Source: Leucocoprinus leucothites
Lineage: Eukaryota; Basidiomycota; Agaricomycetes; Agaricales; Agaricaceae
DNA length: 64,000 nucleotides
Assembly: GCA_013368445.1 (NCBI GenBank)
Contig: JAACJO010000004.1
Coordinates: 1 to 64,000, forward strand
Direction: 5' to 3'
The notes under the pieces are model-generated. The model saw only the letters and a program-made list of their open reading frames with translations, searched no databases and was not told the DNA's origin. Position 1 is the stretch's first letter. The number at the start of each line of letters is the position of its first letter. Positions 38,010 through 49,830 of the stretch are shown here, in pieces. Position numbers and translations under genes: made by a program.

Positions 38010-38947
38010 TTCCCTCATAGATTGTATCGGGCTTAACACCTACGTGTGTGTGTTTGATATCTGCTTAATATCTTAGGGTACTCCCCGTCTTCTCTTTGTT
38101 GTTCATCAACATTTTATTGGAATATACTCTTAATCAAACATTCCTTTTTTGATCCAGTTATGATCCATTAGGCGCCCCAATTCTAGACGTTGTGGCCGTG
38201 CACCGTGCACAATGCGTCGTCTTTCACCCACACTGTACACGTCACCCTTGACATGGAATGCATCACACATGTCTTATCCTAAAGGGGATGCACATAATTG
38301 ATGGTATTTGTTTTCCAAAAATATGGTCGTCTGGTGAGAGAAGTTCTTAACTGTCTTTGGATGAATACCTCCAACGATACCCACGACACGATTAACCTCA
38401 GGAATTTGTAGACAACCCACCCCGACGCTATTGTCAGTGTTGGAGCTCGATGAAGCGAATTCCACACAAAAAACAGAACAGGAAGAACATCTCCTATCCA
38501 CGCGCCGAACGACGAACGAAAATGTATATTCACTTGTCAAAGATACGACTACATCTAAACGTCAAAAATCAAGGAATCAATTGATCGTCGAGGGGTTTTT
38601 GACATGCCAAGGGTTGAAATCTTTTTTATTCTTCATGTATGATTCGTTCGTGCACTAGGAAGTGCATTCACGCGCTTCGTTCTTCACCATCGCACCCAAC
38701 ATTTTAACATCACGAAGAAACGCCACTGCCATGGCATGCGCAACAGCATATTCAGGAGAATGCTGTTGCCCAGCCAATAAACCCTGGTATTTATTCCACT
38801 TTCTCTCCCGTCAACATCATCATCCATTTTACCCTCCCCCCTCAATTTCTTGCCTCTTAATTCGGACGTGATCTACTTAGCAGGTACATATAACTCCCAG
38901 AAGCATCTTCACCGCAGAAGAGCCTGACGCACAATAAAGGTCCAACT
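38010..38947. other. Intergenic, duplicated with 42551-43292
   Basis: This 938-bp spacer between PHO88 and the Cys-rich gene holds PHO88's 3' end and the downstream promoter. Segments such as GTCGTCTTTCACCCA recur in the second unit. No gene is seen. Confidence 0.6.
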
Positions 38948-40995
38948 ATGCTCTCCCACATGATCGCCCTTTTGCTCCTCTCGTTTTGCCATATCGCCGT
39001 TGAAGCTGTATCAGAATTGACGTACTCCACCCCCCTGACGATCCACAAAACCAGTCTTCTATCCTCATCAGCTCATCAATCTATCCGTGCCTCAACTGGA
39101 AGGTCCTTGGATGCTCTTCTGAAACGTCAGGAGAAGATCTGTTTAGGTGGACCCGGAGGACGTCAGTACTGAACGTGTCATTTTTTCGAAAAACAAACTG
39201 TTTATCTTTGCAATCATACTATCACTAGCTTTCTGCAGCTCCGACACCTGTTGTGCGGCCGGTGAACAGTGTTTGGGCACAAGCGGGTGAATCATATCCT
39301 CGCGTTCATTCTTTTTTAAGCACTTCCACTGATGTGTGGTGTGATGATTTCTCAGATGTTGTCCCGCTGAAATGACCATATGTGTGAGTGGGGATGGTTG
39401 TTGTTCTATTATAATCATGATCATTGAATTCTCTCCGAATCTAGTCCATCACGGAGGGATGCTGTCCGGTTGAAGATCAATGTTGTAGCGAAGGATGTAC
39501 TTGAACATGACTCCTTACTGGTATTGATATTACTGACAAAAACTAATAATAGGTTGCATTTCCGGTGCTATATGCGAACGAAATGAATGTATTGACGCAA
39601 GTGAGTTTATTTCACTTTTTTTTCAACCAGTTGGGTGGTTGAGTAACTATGTGAAATATAGGTTTGAAAATATACCGTTTCGAAATCGAAAAGGACAACC
39701 AAGATGTTTGTATATTACTTCTACGAACTAAAAGCTTCACTTGCTCATCTCTTAACAGTTATTGCGAAACATGTGCAATGGTACTCTTTCCAAATCTATT
39801 TTCTTGATCACCCTATTCACCTTCTTGATTATCGACAGGTATGCGTGGAAAGAATACAGACACCCTGACATACCGGGGAATGGACGAGAAAGAAAGAGCT
39901 CAAACACGTAAAGCCGCCGGTTGCGTACCTGGGTTCTGCGCAAAACAAATAGCTGCGGGGCTCGTCCCTGAAACCTTCAACTCATGTGACGAGGTTCGAC
40001 CATTTCACATCTCACTTGTTTCGCTTCATCTAATATATATTCTTCTCTTCCCCGACTACAGTACCCTCCCGCATCCTCTCTCGAAGGTGGACAACCCATA
40101 GATGAAATCCATCGCACGGCAAATTGTATCCCCGATCGACAGAATTCGCACCAAGGTGGAAAGTTGAGTTCTCTCGGCAAGAATCTTAAGCGTGGAGACA
40201 AGTTTGTGATAAGCGTCGACTGTGACAAGGTTTTGGGTGCTCGTAGCAAACGAGCGTTAGCCCATGAAAGTGAGCATGTTCAGGTGATGGAAGACGCTGA
40301 GGCTAGGAGTGACGTCGGGGTCATATTAAATGCCCGAGATGATGACAAAGTCTCAAAATCGGGCAACGAGAGTAAAGGATTGTCATTTGAAAATGTCGAT
40401 TCGACCGCTGATTATTTACTCTAGCCGTTGATCATGGTGTTTTTGATGACGAGTCAGGGGAAAAGCAGTCTTTCCTCCTCGCGCCTTTCGGCGATCTTGA
40501 CCCAGGGAAGTAAGTATATTTTATATAAATCTTATCGCTGCTCACCACTGAGATATTTATCTAAATTGTGTAGCTACACGGTCCAGATCAACATTGTCAA
40601 TGGTTCCACACTTGGTGGATATATCCTCGATAATGGAGGTTTGAACTATACCAGGTACTTCTTATATATTACTTGCTATTCTCACAGTTGGAACCTGACA
40701 TGTGCCGACTGTGGAATATAGTAATGATACTGGCATTAGTTCTGGCTCCAGTCAGAACTATTCGTTCTTCCTGGAGGACTGGACCTCAGGGCTAGGACTT
40801 TTTATCAAGACAGCTAGTAACAAAACAAGGATAAATTGGTCGCTTGGAGGAATCATTGCGCAACCTGATACAACAAATAGTAGCACTGCTGTTCCCTCTG
40901 CGACCGCTTCCCCGACTAGCTCTGCAGAACGACCCATGATTTACCTATATACGACTGTATTGACGTGCTTGTTTTTCGGACAGTTTTTGTTATGA
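38948..40995 (+). CDS. Secreted Cys-rich protein with Kex2-type site and GPI-type tail, copy 1
   Basis: Twelve exons (38948-39161, 39229-39286, 39356-39383, 39445-39484, 39553-39600, 39662-39705, 39759-39780, 39839-39993, 40062-40371, 40425-40509, 40574-40654, 40722-40995) keep frame and encode 452 aa. Residues 1-20 are a signal peptide; LLKRQ at about 57-61 is a Kex2-type cleavage site. A Cys-rich block follows (DTCCAAGEQCLG, GCCPAEMTIC, GCCPVEDQCC, ICERNECID) spread over very small exons. After a charged middle with a second KR site (ARSKRALAH) come a predicted beta-rich part (YTVQINIVNGSTLGGYIL), an S/T-rich linker and a hydrophobic end (MIYLYTTVLTCLFFGQFLL), as in GPI-anchored proteins. 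The exon 4 donor is read as GTAGCG. I recognise no family. Surface or wall location inferred. Confidence 0.72.
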
Positions 40996-41756
40996 GTATT
41001 TGCACCTTCGACACTGTATTTATGTTATTGATTCTAGTCTTGAGCGACTATATGAGTCCGGTTTGAAAAACAGACGGGAAAGTGAAATGGCTTTTCATTC
41101 CTTCACATTCAGATTACAAACAATTCTATTCCTTCGAGAATGGATAAGCAAAGGATCACTGATCCCACATTGCTTCATTGCTCACGATGATAATGAGACT
41201 GGAAGGTTGAGCGTGGTCAATACAGGCTTACTGCTGCCCCAAATTTTGGAATCAGTTGGGAATTTCGATGGTGGGATTATCGGGAGCGGAGATCCAAGTT
41301 TCGGCTGGCACGACATCCGCATCAAACTCTCACCACCAAAATATAGGAACCTCCTGTTCTCTTCCCCACACCGCATCAACTGCCAGAAACTCTTAACTTT
41401 TTCCTGCCATTTTCTGGGTCTCCTAAACCCAAGACTCGCGGCAGTGGTTCAATAAACTGATGCCTCTCTCCTTACTCATATATGTTGCTTATTTATCAAG
41501 TCTGCAGACTCGATAACTCTCGTGGTTTTCTGAGCAGGATTTGAAGGCAGACTATGGCCGTTTATCATGATGATCTTCAATAAACTGTCGATATCATCGA
41601 ATGATTGCCAAGTACCAATTGATGGCAGATTAAATCGTGAATGATTTGGACCCTGACATATTGATAGATGCCTAATTTTCCCAAGTCTGCGAGCAATAAT
41701 AAATAGTGCCTATTGAGTGATTATCAAGAGCTTTCCGGCTCGTTGTAGCTCTGGAT
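40996..41756. other. Intergenic junction of the tandem duplication
   Basis: The first about 560 bp match 45356-45903 and belong to unit 1. The remaining about 200 bp (41557-41756) are not shared and mark the join to unit 2. No gene is seen. Confidence 0.55.
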
Positions 41757-42550
41757 AGTGGTGCACAGGATTCCCTTTGACGATACAGTGGTCTTGAACT
41801 ATATGAATGTCCAAGTCATTATCCTCGAGACCTCCTTCTGGGTCTCCCTCACCGTGCATATCCACACTCCCCACACGTCCCAACAACTCACCTTTGTCGC
41901 AGATCAAAAGAAAAACGCCCAAACTGTCCTCAAACATGGTAAGCATACTGCTTCTTCCCTTTCTTTCTTCCACTAAACCTCCTATCCAGTCGAAGCTTCA
42001 AATGCAATGGTAGACTTATCACCCGATCGTCGCTTCCACTTCCTACTCACGCACTCCACAGGTCAGTGATCAAGACAAACTCGCGACTACAACCGTATGC
42101 GACTACAACCGTATGCGACTACAACCGTATGCGACTACAACCTCGCTGGAACCTCTAAATTCGTCAGTTCTTTTCCCTTCTGTTCGCAACCAAACTCGCT
42201 CACACACAATGATATAGCTGTGCTCAGCATGTTTTGGTACAGCCATGATGGCAGTCATGCACAGCTACTTCAAATTAACTCAACCCCTCTTCGTACAGGC
42301 CTTGATGGGCCTCAAAGGTCTCTTTGACGCGAAACCCATCACCATTCACATTCTCGGTATACCCGCAACCGGCGACCTCAAGCGTCCATTCTCTAGTCCT
42401 AGTCTCATGGGCCGTACGTCCTCTTCTCTCCCTTCACCCTCTTTCATTTCATTTAATGAGGTGTATATACAGCCGCACCCGGACCAAAATCAGACGCCGC
42501 GTCTATTGCTGAAGCTGAGAAACGCGCCGGAGCTAAAAAAGAGGACTAAT
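41757..42550 (+). pseudogene. PHO88: PHO88/SND3 pseudogene (exon 1 missing)
   Basis: This is similar to PHO88 exons 2 to 7 with introns retained, so it arose by DNA duplication and not by reverse transcription. Exon 1 with the start codon is absent; similarity begins near the exon 2 acceptor. Exon 2 has lost 15 nt (from NYVRMGYVTAQV to NYMNVQV) and its 3' splice context is altered. Exon 5 contains three tandem copies of a 16-bp unit (listed separately), which add 32 bp and shift the frame. The last exons remain nearly identical (MMAVMHSYFKLTQPLFVQAL, AEAEKRAGAKKED). Confidence 0.85.
42083..42130 (+). repeat. 16-bp tandem repeat x3 inside the PHO88 pseudogene
   Basis: GCGACTACAACCGTAT is repeated three times head to tail and followed by a partial fourth copy. 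The functional gene has one equivalent unit in exon 5 (coding TTTVRDYD). The expansion of 32 bp is not a multiple of three. Confidence 0.95.
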
Positions 42551-43292
42551 TCCCTCATAGACTGCGTTGGGTTAACACCTACGCGTATGTTTGATATCTG
42601 CTTATTATCTTAGGGTATCCCCTGTCTTCTCTTCATTGTTGCTCAACGATCTATTGGAATATACTCTTAATCAATCCCTACCCGTCCCGCACACGCTCAT
42701 TTACAAGTCACATGGCCTATGTTTCAACAAGCAACCCAAAACGAGACATGTATCTGATTGACACCATACACCGCTACTACTGTATACCACCGCCTCCAAC
42801 TCTCGGCGACTGTGGCCGTGCACAGTGCCCAATATGTCGTCTTTCACCCATGCGCTGTACACGTCACGTTAGATATATTTCATCCTAAAGGGGATACATA
42901 CCACTACATCTGAGCGTCAGAGAACAATGAATCAATTGATCGTCGAGGAGAAATTTGACATGCCAAGGGATGGAATATTTTTATTCTCAAGATTTGATTC
43001 ATTTGTGCAGTGGGGCGTATTCACATGCTCGTTCCTGACCATTACATCCAGCATTCCAACATCGCGAAGAACCGCCACTGACTCACATGGCGTATGCAAT
43101 AGCATATACTTACGGGATGCTCTTGTCAAGCTCATAAATCGCTGCACCTACTCCACTCTCCCGTCAACGCCTTTGCCTTTCTCCCCTCCCGCTTTCTTTG
43201 CCTCTTGACCTAGCAGGTAATGTATAGCTCCCAGAAACGTCTTTTCTGCAAAGGTCTGACGTGCTATGCTACTTAGCATCGAGTTCCAAATA
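42551..43292. other. Intergenic, second-unit copy of 38010-38947
   Basis: A diverged and shortened copy of the spacer in unit 1. No gene is seen. Confidence 0.6.
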
Positions 43293-45355
43293 ATGCTTTT
43301 TCATAGAGCGATAGCCCTTTTGCTCCTCTCATTTTGCATCACAGTCGAAGCCGTATCGGAATTTACATATTCCACCAATCTGTCGATCCTCGAATCTGGT
43401 TCTCTAAGCTTGGATTCCTCATCAGTTCATGAATTTAGCCCTGCTTCTGGAAGTTCCTTGGATGCTCTTCTGAAACGCCAGACTAAGATCTGTTCAGCCG
43501 GACCTGGAGGACGTCAGTACTACTAAACCTTGGACATCTCTTCGAAACAAGCTATTAACTTATCTGTAACCATGATTTTTAGCTACGTGCAGCCCCACCA
43601 CCTGTTGTGCGGCTGGTGAACAGTGTGTAGGCACCATCGGGTAAGGATATCCTCGCGTTCCTTTTTTTTTAGCACTTCCACTGATGTGTGTGCCATGGAT
43701 TCTCAGATGTTGTTCCGCATCGATGGCCATATGCGTGAGTGGGGATGGTTGTTGTTCTATCATGATCATTGCCATTGAATTCCCCGGAATCTAGTCCACC
43801 ACGACGGGATGCTGTCCGACTGCGGCTCAATGTTGTGGTAACAAATGTATATTTGAACAAGTCCTCTTAATATTGATATGACTGACAGAAGGCTAACAGG
43901 TTGCATTTCCGGTGCTATGTGTGAACGAAATGAATGTATTGACGCAAGTGGGTTTCTTTTTCACTTTTCACTTTTTTGCAACTGGTGAGTAACTATGTGA
44001 AATACAGGTTTGAAAGACAGAATATACCGTTTTGAAATCGAAAAGGCAAAGGACAACCAAGCTGTATGTATATTACTTCTCTGACCTACTAAAAGCTTTC
44101 ATATCCTCATTTTCTTAATGACAGTTATTGCGAAACATGTGTAACGGTACTTTTTCCAAACCTAATTCCCCAACCACACTACTCACCCTCTTTGATTATC
44201 TGGACAGGCATGCGTGGAAGGAGCACACAAACCTTGACATACCGGGGTCTCAGCAAGTCTGAAAGGGCTCGAACGCGCAGAGAAGCTGGTTGCGTAAGTG
44301 GGTTCTGCGCAAAACAGATAAAAGATTGTCTTGTTGATGAAACCTTCAACTCATGCGACGAGGTTCGGTTATTCCACGTCTTATTTTTGTAGAGGTTTCA
44401 TCTCATATATATTCTTCTCGACTACAGTACCCTCCCGCCTCCTCTCTCGAAGGTGGACGACCCACAGATGAACTCCATCGCACAGCAAATTGTATCCCGA
44501 ACGACAGAATTCCCACCAAGGTGGAAAATTGAGTTCTCTCGGCAAGAATCTTAGTCGCGGAGACAAGTTTGTGATTAGCATCGATTGTGACAAGGTTTTG
44601 GGGGCTCGTAGTAAGAGAGCGTTGGCACCTCACTGTGAGGATGCCGAAAACGGTGGGGTTGGGAGTGATAATGGGGTCCTATTCAACACCCGAGATGATG
44701 AAAAAATCTCAAAATCCGGCAACGAGAGTATGGATTGTCATTTGAAAATGTCAATTCCTGGACCGCTGATAATTTGTTCTAGCCGTTGATCACGCTGTTT
44801 TTGACGACGGATCTGGGACAGGGCAGTCTTTCCTCCTCGCACCTTTCGGAGATCTTGACCCGGGGAAGTATGTATCTTTATATGATGCGTGTCGCTGCTC
44901 ATTACTGAAATGTTTGTCTAACTGGTGCAGCTATACGGTCCAGGTCAACATCATCAATGGATCTACCCTTGGTGGATATATCCTCGATAATGGAGGTTTG
45001 AACTATACCAGGTAATTCTTATATATTACTTTCCATCCCCGTGATTCGGACCTGACATGAGCTGGTTGTGAACTATAGTAGCGATACTGGCCTTAGTTCT
45101 GGCCCCAGTCAGGAATATTCTTTCTTCCTTGAGGATTGGACTCCAGGACTCGGGCTTTTTATCAAGACAAATGATAACGACACAACGATAAATTGGTCAC
45201 TTGAAGGAACAATTGTGCAACCTGATACATCAAACAGTAGCACTGCTACTCCCTCTGCAACTGCCTCCCCGACTAGTGCTGCAGAACGGCCTATAATTTA
45301 CCTATATACGACTGTATTAACTTGTTTGTTTTACGTACAGTTTTTGCTAGTATAA
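43293..45355 (+). pseudogene. Secreted Cys-rich protein, copy 2 (frameshifted)
   Basis: This is the paralogue of 38948-40995 with the same twelve-exon layout. The start is ATG 43293 (MLFHRAIALLLLSF aligns with MLSHMIALLLLSF). The Kex2-type site (LLKRQ), the Cys-rich exons (TTCCAAGEQCVG, GCCSASMAIC, GCCPTAAQCCGC) and the hydrophobic tail (IIYLYTTVLTCLFYVQFLL) are all kept. In exon 9 (44428-44727), near 44497, copy 2 reads TATCCCGAACG where copy 1 reads TATCCCCGATCG. The missing base breaks the frame and gives an early stop around 44527. Everything downstream stays open in the original frame, so the lesion is recent or is a sequence error. Confidence 0.75.
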
Positions 45356-46059
45356 GTATTTTCTCCATTGACATTGTATTTATGTTATTCATTTTAGTCT
45401 CGAGAAATTATGTAAATCCTGTTTGCAAAACAGAAGGTATACAACAGCAGTGGGAAAACTAAATGACCTTTCATTCCTTCATGTTCGGACCACAAACAAT
45501 TCTAATTCCTCAAGAATGGATACGCAAGGGATAATGACCATATTGCTTCACTTCCTTCGATGATCATGAGGTGGGAAGGTTGAGCATGCAACACGGATTT
45601 ACAGCTGCCCCAAATTTTGAAATTAGTCGGTGATTTCGATGGCGAGTTTTGGCTGGCACAACGTCTGCATCAAGGGCTCATGACCAAGAAATAGCGACCT
45701 CCTGTCCTCTTCCCCATACCCCATCAACTATCAGAAGTCTTAACTTTTTCCTGCGATTTTCAGGGTCTTCTAAACCCCAGACTCACGGCCATGGTTCAAT
45801 AAATCAATACCTCTCGCCTTATTCATATATGTTGATTATTTATCAAGTCTGCGGACTAATAATTCTCGTGCATTTCTGAGCAAGAATTGAAGGCAGGCTG
45901 TGACCCAAGGTCCCTTCCCTCGCTTATACTAAACACATTTTTCAAGGAACACAATTTTGTGCCTCTTCATTTTGCGAACCGAAGATGACGCTCTTCGCGT
46001 CACATCCTGTGTTGAACCTAGTACCGTCATCACGAGCGAGCGAGCGAGAATCTACATTC
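45356..46059. other. Intergenic, end of duplication
   Basis: The first 550 bp belong to unit 2. A short GAGC repeat occurs near 46034-46049, just 3' of the minus-strand gene that follows. No gene is seen. Confidence 0.6.
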
Positions 46060-47535
46060 CTAAAAAAGATCTCTAAGCGACGGAGTAACTAGAAAGGGAT
46101 CCTTCATAAATGTAAAAGGCTTAACCAACTCTTTAAAAACACCATCCTTCAAAAACAGACCCAGTATCTCCGTCTGCGTAGGCCACTGCATCCAAATCGT
46201 ACCTCCCTGTTTATCCGAACACGGCTCCCCCTGGACTCGCCCCACAAACTCCTTTATAACACGCGTATTCTCTGGCCTATCCTCCTTCAAATACATCATC
46301 ATGATCGCTTTATGCAGCTCCACGTCTCGCAACACAGAAAACCTCTTCTCCTCGATTAAAGTATACGGATGCGACGCACTGCCACGCCGTTCACCAGGTC
46401 CTATAAAGAGCGCAGGAACGTATCTCGAGCCAGATGTTGCTAGCTCTTCGGGAAGTTTATCCGCCAACGATTCAATGTCAACGAACACATCCATCCCGAA
46501 ACTGCTACTATTGCAATCCAGCACGATTTCATCGCCCGTAACTGTTTTGAAATACATCCAATAATGGTTGTCGGGATCTTTTAGAGTGTGGTAGGTATCC
46601 GTTTTCGTATCGTGGTACGTCCATTTCTGCACATAGTGTGTCCTCCCTTGTATTTTCCCTTTACAGATTCCAAAATCACAAATCGGATTTTGCCCATACT
46701 CGAGCCGATAATACGGGGCTTTAATGCGCTCTGGCCCACCGCCACCGTCATCAAGCTCTGAAGACTCGGACTCGTCAGACTTTCCGTCGACAAAATAAAG
46801 TCCAGCAACAAGGGCAAAACAAACCGACACCGTAATCTCAAGCGCATTCACCTCCCTCGTAAAATGCGCCGTATACCTCCTAAACTCACCCACCGACTTC
46901 CCCGTATTCTCGGAATTAAAACTTGTCCACCAAGCCTCCACGTCCGGAGGATACCCGTACTCTTCTTTACCCAACACAATAGTATGATCGAGCGTGCTTT
47001 TCGATTTCGGTGCTTTTTTGGCAGAAGGAGATGGGATTTTGATGACGTTGGAGTGGAAGGCTGGGTGTGGGAGTATAGAGCCTAACTCGCGGGAGAGCTC
47101 GTAGAGGTAGGCGGGGAAGATGTAGGATGTTTTGAGGTTTATTTTTTTTGCTTTGAACTAGATAAGATATGTGAGGGGTCTGGCACGGAGCAAAGGGAAG
47201 AGCTGACAACACGTCTTTTGATGAGAGGAAGTCCAACCTTTTTTCTGGTATTTGCGAGAGCAATAAGCAACAAATCAAAAGTCGTACTACGTATGCGCGT
47301 CATCACCGAATGCTTAATAGGTACTCACCAAAGCACAGGAATTACAGACTTTCAGATTCCGCTTCGCACCACAGAATCCACAACCACCAAGCGAGCCAAT
47401 GGGGATGAATATCTGTTTCGGTGGTAGCTGTGGTCGTGCTTGCCGATCGCCAACCAGTGGTAGTAGACTTTCATCAAGAGAGAGGAAAGGGTTGGTGAGA
47501 GTCGCATCGTGCTCTGAGTCATTACGATTCTGCAT
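46060..47535 (-). CDS. MYND-finger-related protein, model unresolved and possibly broken
   Basis: The first open segment (47535-47329, from ATG) ends in CGFCGAKRNLKVCNSCAL, the first half of a MYND zinc finger, followed by a GTGAGT donor. Near 47275 the text AYCSRKYQKKGWTSSHQKTC continues it, but a Tyr replaces the expected Cys of the YCSxxC step. The last exon (47157-46060, 366 codons) starts FKAKKINLKTSYIFPAYLYE and ends PSLRDLF; it is typical of agaricomycete MYND proteins with a long C-terminal region. I cannot join the middle segment to the last exon in frame, and no good acceptor precedes the second half-finger. The gene may be a pseudogene or the splicing may be unusual. Partner unknown. 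Confidence 0.5.
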
Positions 47536-48027
47536 GTCTGGCACGACGACAATGGTATAGAAGTAGAAGTGGTAACCAACGTTGCTTGGAGGAAGCTTGA
47601 AGTCATCATGAGAATGAATGATTAATGAGGTGAGGCTCGATTGGTCTTGAGCGCTTGAGCGCTTTTCCGCTTGAGTTTGGACATTGCACAGCCACTAATC
47701 AATTTCTATTACTTATCATAGGACCACACTTTTGATATAACAACCTGGAGATAATTATAGGTCGTCTACTGCTCAAAATCAGTGCCCGTTACTGAGCTCT
47801 TGCATTGGCTTGAATACTATGGACAGGTATCCGAGTCTCACAAGAACTTGTCGCCAGAACGCATACCAGTAGCGATTGGGTTAGTTTGGTCAGTCAGTTC
47901 AGCTGCATCATCTCAGACAGTCGTCCATCATCACCAATGATACGCGTACACTAACTCTATATTTCATTCCACTTTTCCAACGCAAGCGACACGAACACAC
48001 GAATACAATATAGCTCCGCCCGCTTTC
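47536..48027. other. Intergenic, no gene seen
   Basis: A 492-bp gap upstream of the MYND-related gene and downstream of the phosphatase. Nothing recognisable. Confidence 0.6.
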
Positions 48028-49005
48028 TTAGAGCTTGTCAAACATCTCCTCAACTTCCCAAGCTCCAGCCCAGTACTGAACCTGACATTTCATACCTCTC
48101 TGCTCAGCCTCCCTCCCAATACGCTTTTGGAGTCCACGACCAACCCTACACAACACAGTGTCTTGTACACGAAGGCGGAGAGCTGGACAAAAGTCGTTTG
48201 ATCCATCACCGACGTAAATCATCCTGTCAAAGACTTTGCCGTGGCGTTCCAGAAAAGAGGTTAGTTCATCACCTATGTAACAATACAAGACTTTGAGGGA
48301 TTCACTCAGGAAATTGTAGGCTGAAGTGACTCACCCTTGCACATATTAGGGGCACAACCGACTGGACAGTGATGTTGAGGCCCATCAGGATCAATAAGAC
48401 GGCGAAGCTTGAGTAGGTCCCCTTCCCATTCCGCTGGATTACTGACAATTTCAGTAAATAGCGATCCAAGACCTTTGTCTTCGAGGATGATAGGGATAAA
48501 GACGGTGTTGGCGCTAGAGAGGCAGAGGAAAGTCGTTTTCCCCCCTGCTTTAAGATTCTTCACAGCCCGAACCATGGCTGGATGCTTTGGAGATTCATCA
48601 CGTCAATAACTAAACCTGAATCAGTGTAGAAGGTTAACTGACGAAAGGCATGATACGCAGGGCATCTTCAATTTGTTCACGTTTGATCCCACGAGTGTGA
48701 GCTTCTCGAAGCATTTGTGCACTTTTGAAACGACGAAATGATTGTCAGAATCTTTGAATCCAAGTCAAAAGCCGAGGACTCACGTACACTAAATCCGTCC
48801 AGTGAATCTCGCTTTCTAAATCTTGCATCTTGCGGCGAAGATCGATTGCAAGGACTTCGAATATCCAATGATCACTGTCCTGGTCTGCCATTGACCTTCA
48901 AGTAACACCACGAGGCTGATTAGATTGGCTCTATGTAAAGAATGGTGATGTCATCTTAACGTACCAGTCGAAATCGAATATGATAAGTTGGCTTTCCATG
49001 GCCAT
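48028..49005 (-). CDS. PHOSPHO1/2-type HAD phosphatase
   Basis: This is a cytosolic phosphatase of the putative-phosphatase branch of the HAD superfamily (PHOSPHO1/PHOSPHO2 in animals, acting on phosphoethanolamine/phosphocholine or pyridoxal phosphate). Exons 49005-48965, 48895-48788, 48721-48643, 48584-48335 and 48272-48028 encode 240 aa in frame. HAD motif I is LIIFDFDWSMADQDSD at about residues 7-22, with the nucleophilic Asp in DFDWS. Motif II is FLCLSSAN and motif III/IV is IYVGDGSNDFCPA. The GCAPNMCKG segment is typical of the family. An alternative 5' exon at 49187-49179 would splice in frame and add 29 residues (MNVHLQFASRTTPFA), which could be a targeting peptide; I prefer the short start. 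Confidence 0.88.
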
Positions 49006-49830
49006 ATCTAGGTTCTGTGTAGAGGGCAAGGTGAATATAGGGCAGGAAGCGAAAGGTGTCGTTCGGCTGGCAAATTGTAGATGCTGCGAGATCCGTGATC
49101 AGTGATCTTCTTATCTAGATACTAAGACGAATTGGGTTAGTATTCGAGAGGACAAAATCACTACTCACCACATTCATGGTTCCACCGTTAGAACCCATCC
49201 GGGCATCGAGCACTAATCAGCACCTTCAGGCATAGCTGAGAGCTATAAGTAGTAGAGGGTCATTTAATTGCAGTTCACATATCTAGTCTTAGTTTTACTC
49301 AGATCAGCCAGAATTCCCACCGTAATCATATGACTGAAGGGTAGTAGTTTATGGACGCCTGAGCCGGGATGAACGTCGTTACCACTGGAAAGTGATTCAA
49401 GAGCACTGTCGTATCCAAATCATTCTTGACAGCAAGTCAGAGTCTTAGAAACAAGCTTCACTGGTGTTTCTCGGCGAGATCTACTGCAAAAGTACGAGAT
49501 TCGCGAACAGGAAATGTTCAATAATGGGAGACCCGGTGCATCTTATTGAATAACAAAGCTGTGCACATAGCAACGGGTACGAGAGCTGGTCGTGGTCGAA
49601 GATAAAGGTATAACTGAAGGCTGCTAAGTCCGTGTGTATCTAAATATGTTTATCTACGTATCACCAGAGTTATAACTAGAATCATCTGTAGGGGGCCATA
49701 CATACTGCTACAATAAATTTTAATCAAGACTACGTTCTACGCATGTTTTCCTCTTGGGGCGGCCGCTTGGGATAGCTTTGATCGTTCTATATTACACGAA
49801 GATTTTAAGATCTGATGTTAAGACTGAAAC
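49006..49830. other. Intergenic between the phosphatase and NACHT gene 1
   Basis: An 825-bp gap. Apart from the possible upstream phosphatase exon near 49083-49187, nothing is supported. Confidence 0.5.

Larger units (their letters stand above)
37246..41556. repeat. Tandem segmental duplication, unit 1
   Basis: About 4.3 kb running from PHO88 exon 2 through the Cys-rich gene and its 3' flank resembles 41757-45903, introns and intergenic DNA included. Shared landmarks are the PHO88 exons, the intergenic GGCCGTGCAC segment near 38190, every exon of the Cys-rich gene, and the GAAGGCAG motif near 41547. Edges are approximate. Confidence 0.8.
41757..45903. repeat. Tandem segmental duplication, unit 2
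   Basis: About 4.15 kb parallel to unit 1 in the same order and orientation. It contains the PHO88 pseudogene and the frameshifted Cys-rich gene. Edges are approximate. Confidence 0.8.

Noticed and set aside
41757..42550. Processed (reverse-transcribed) PHO88 copy
   Set aside because: All downstream introns are still present, so it is a DNA duplication.
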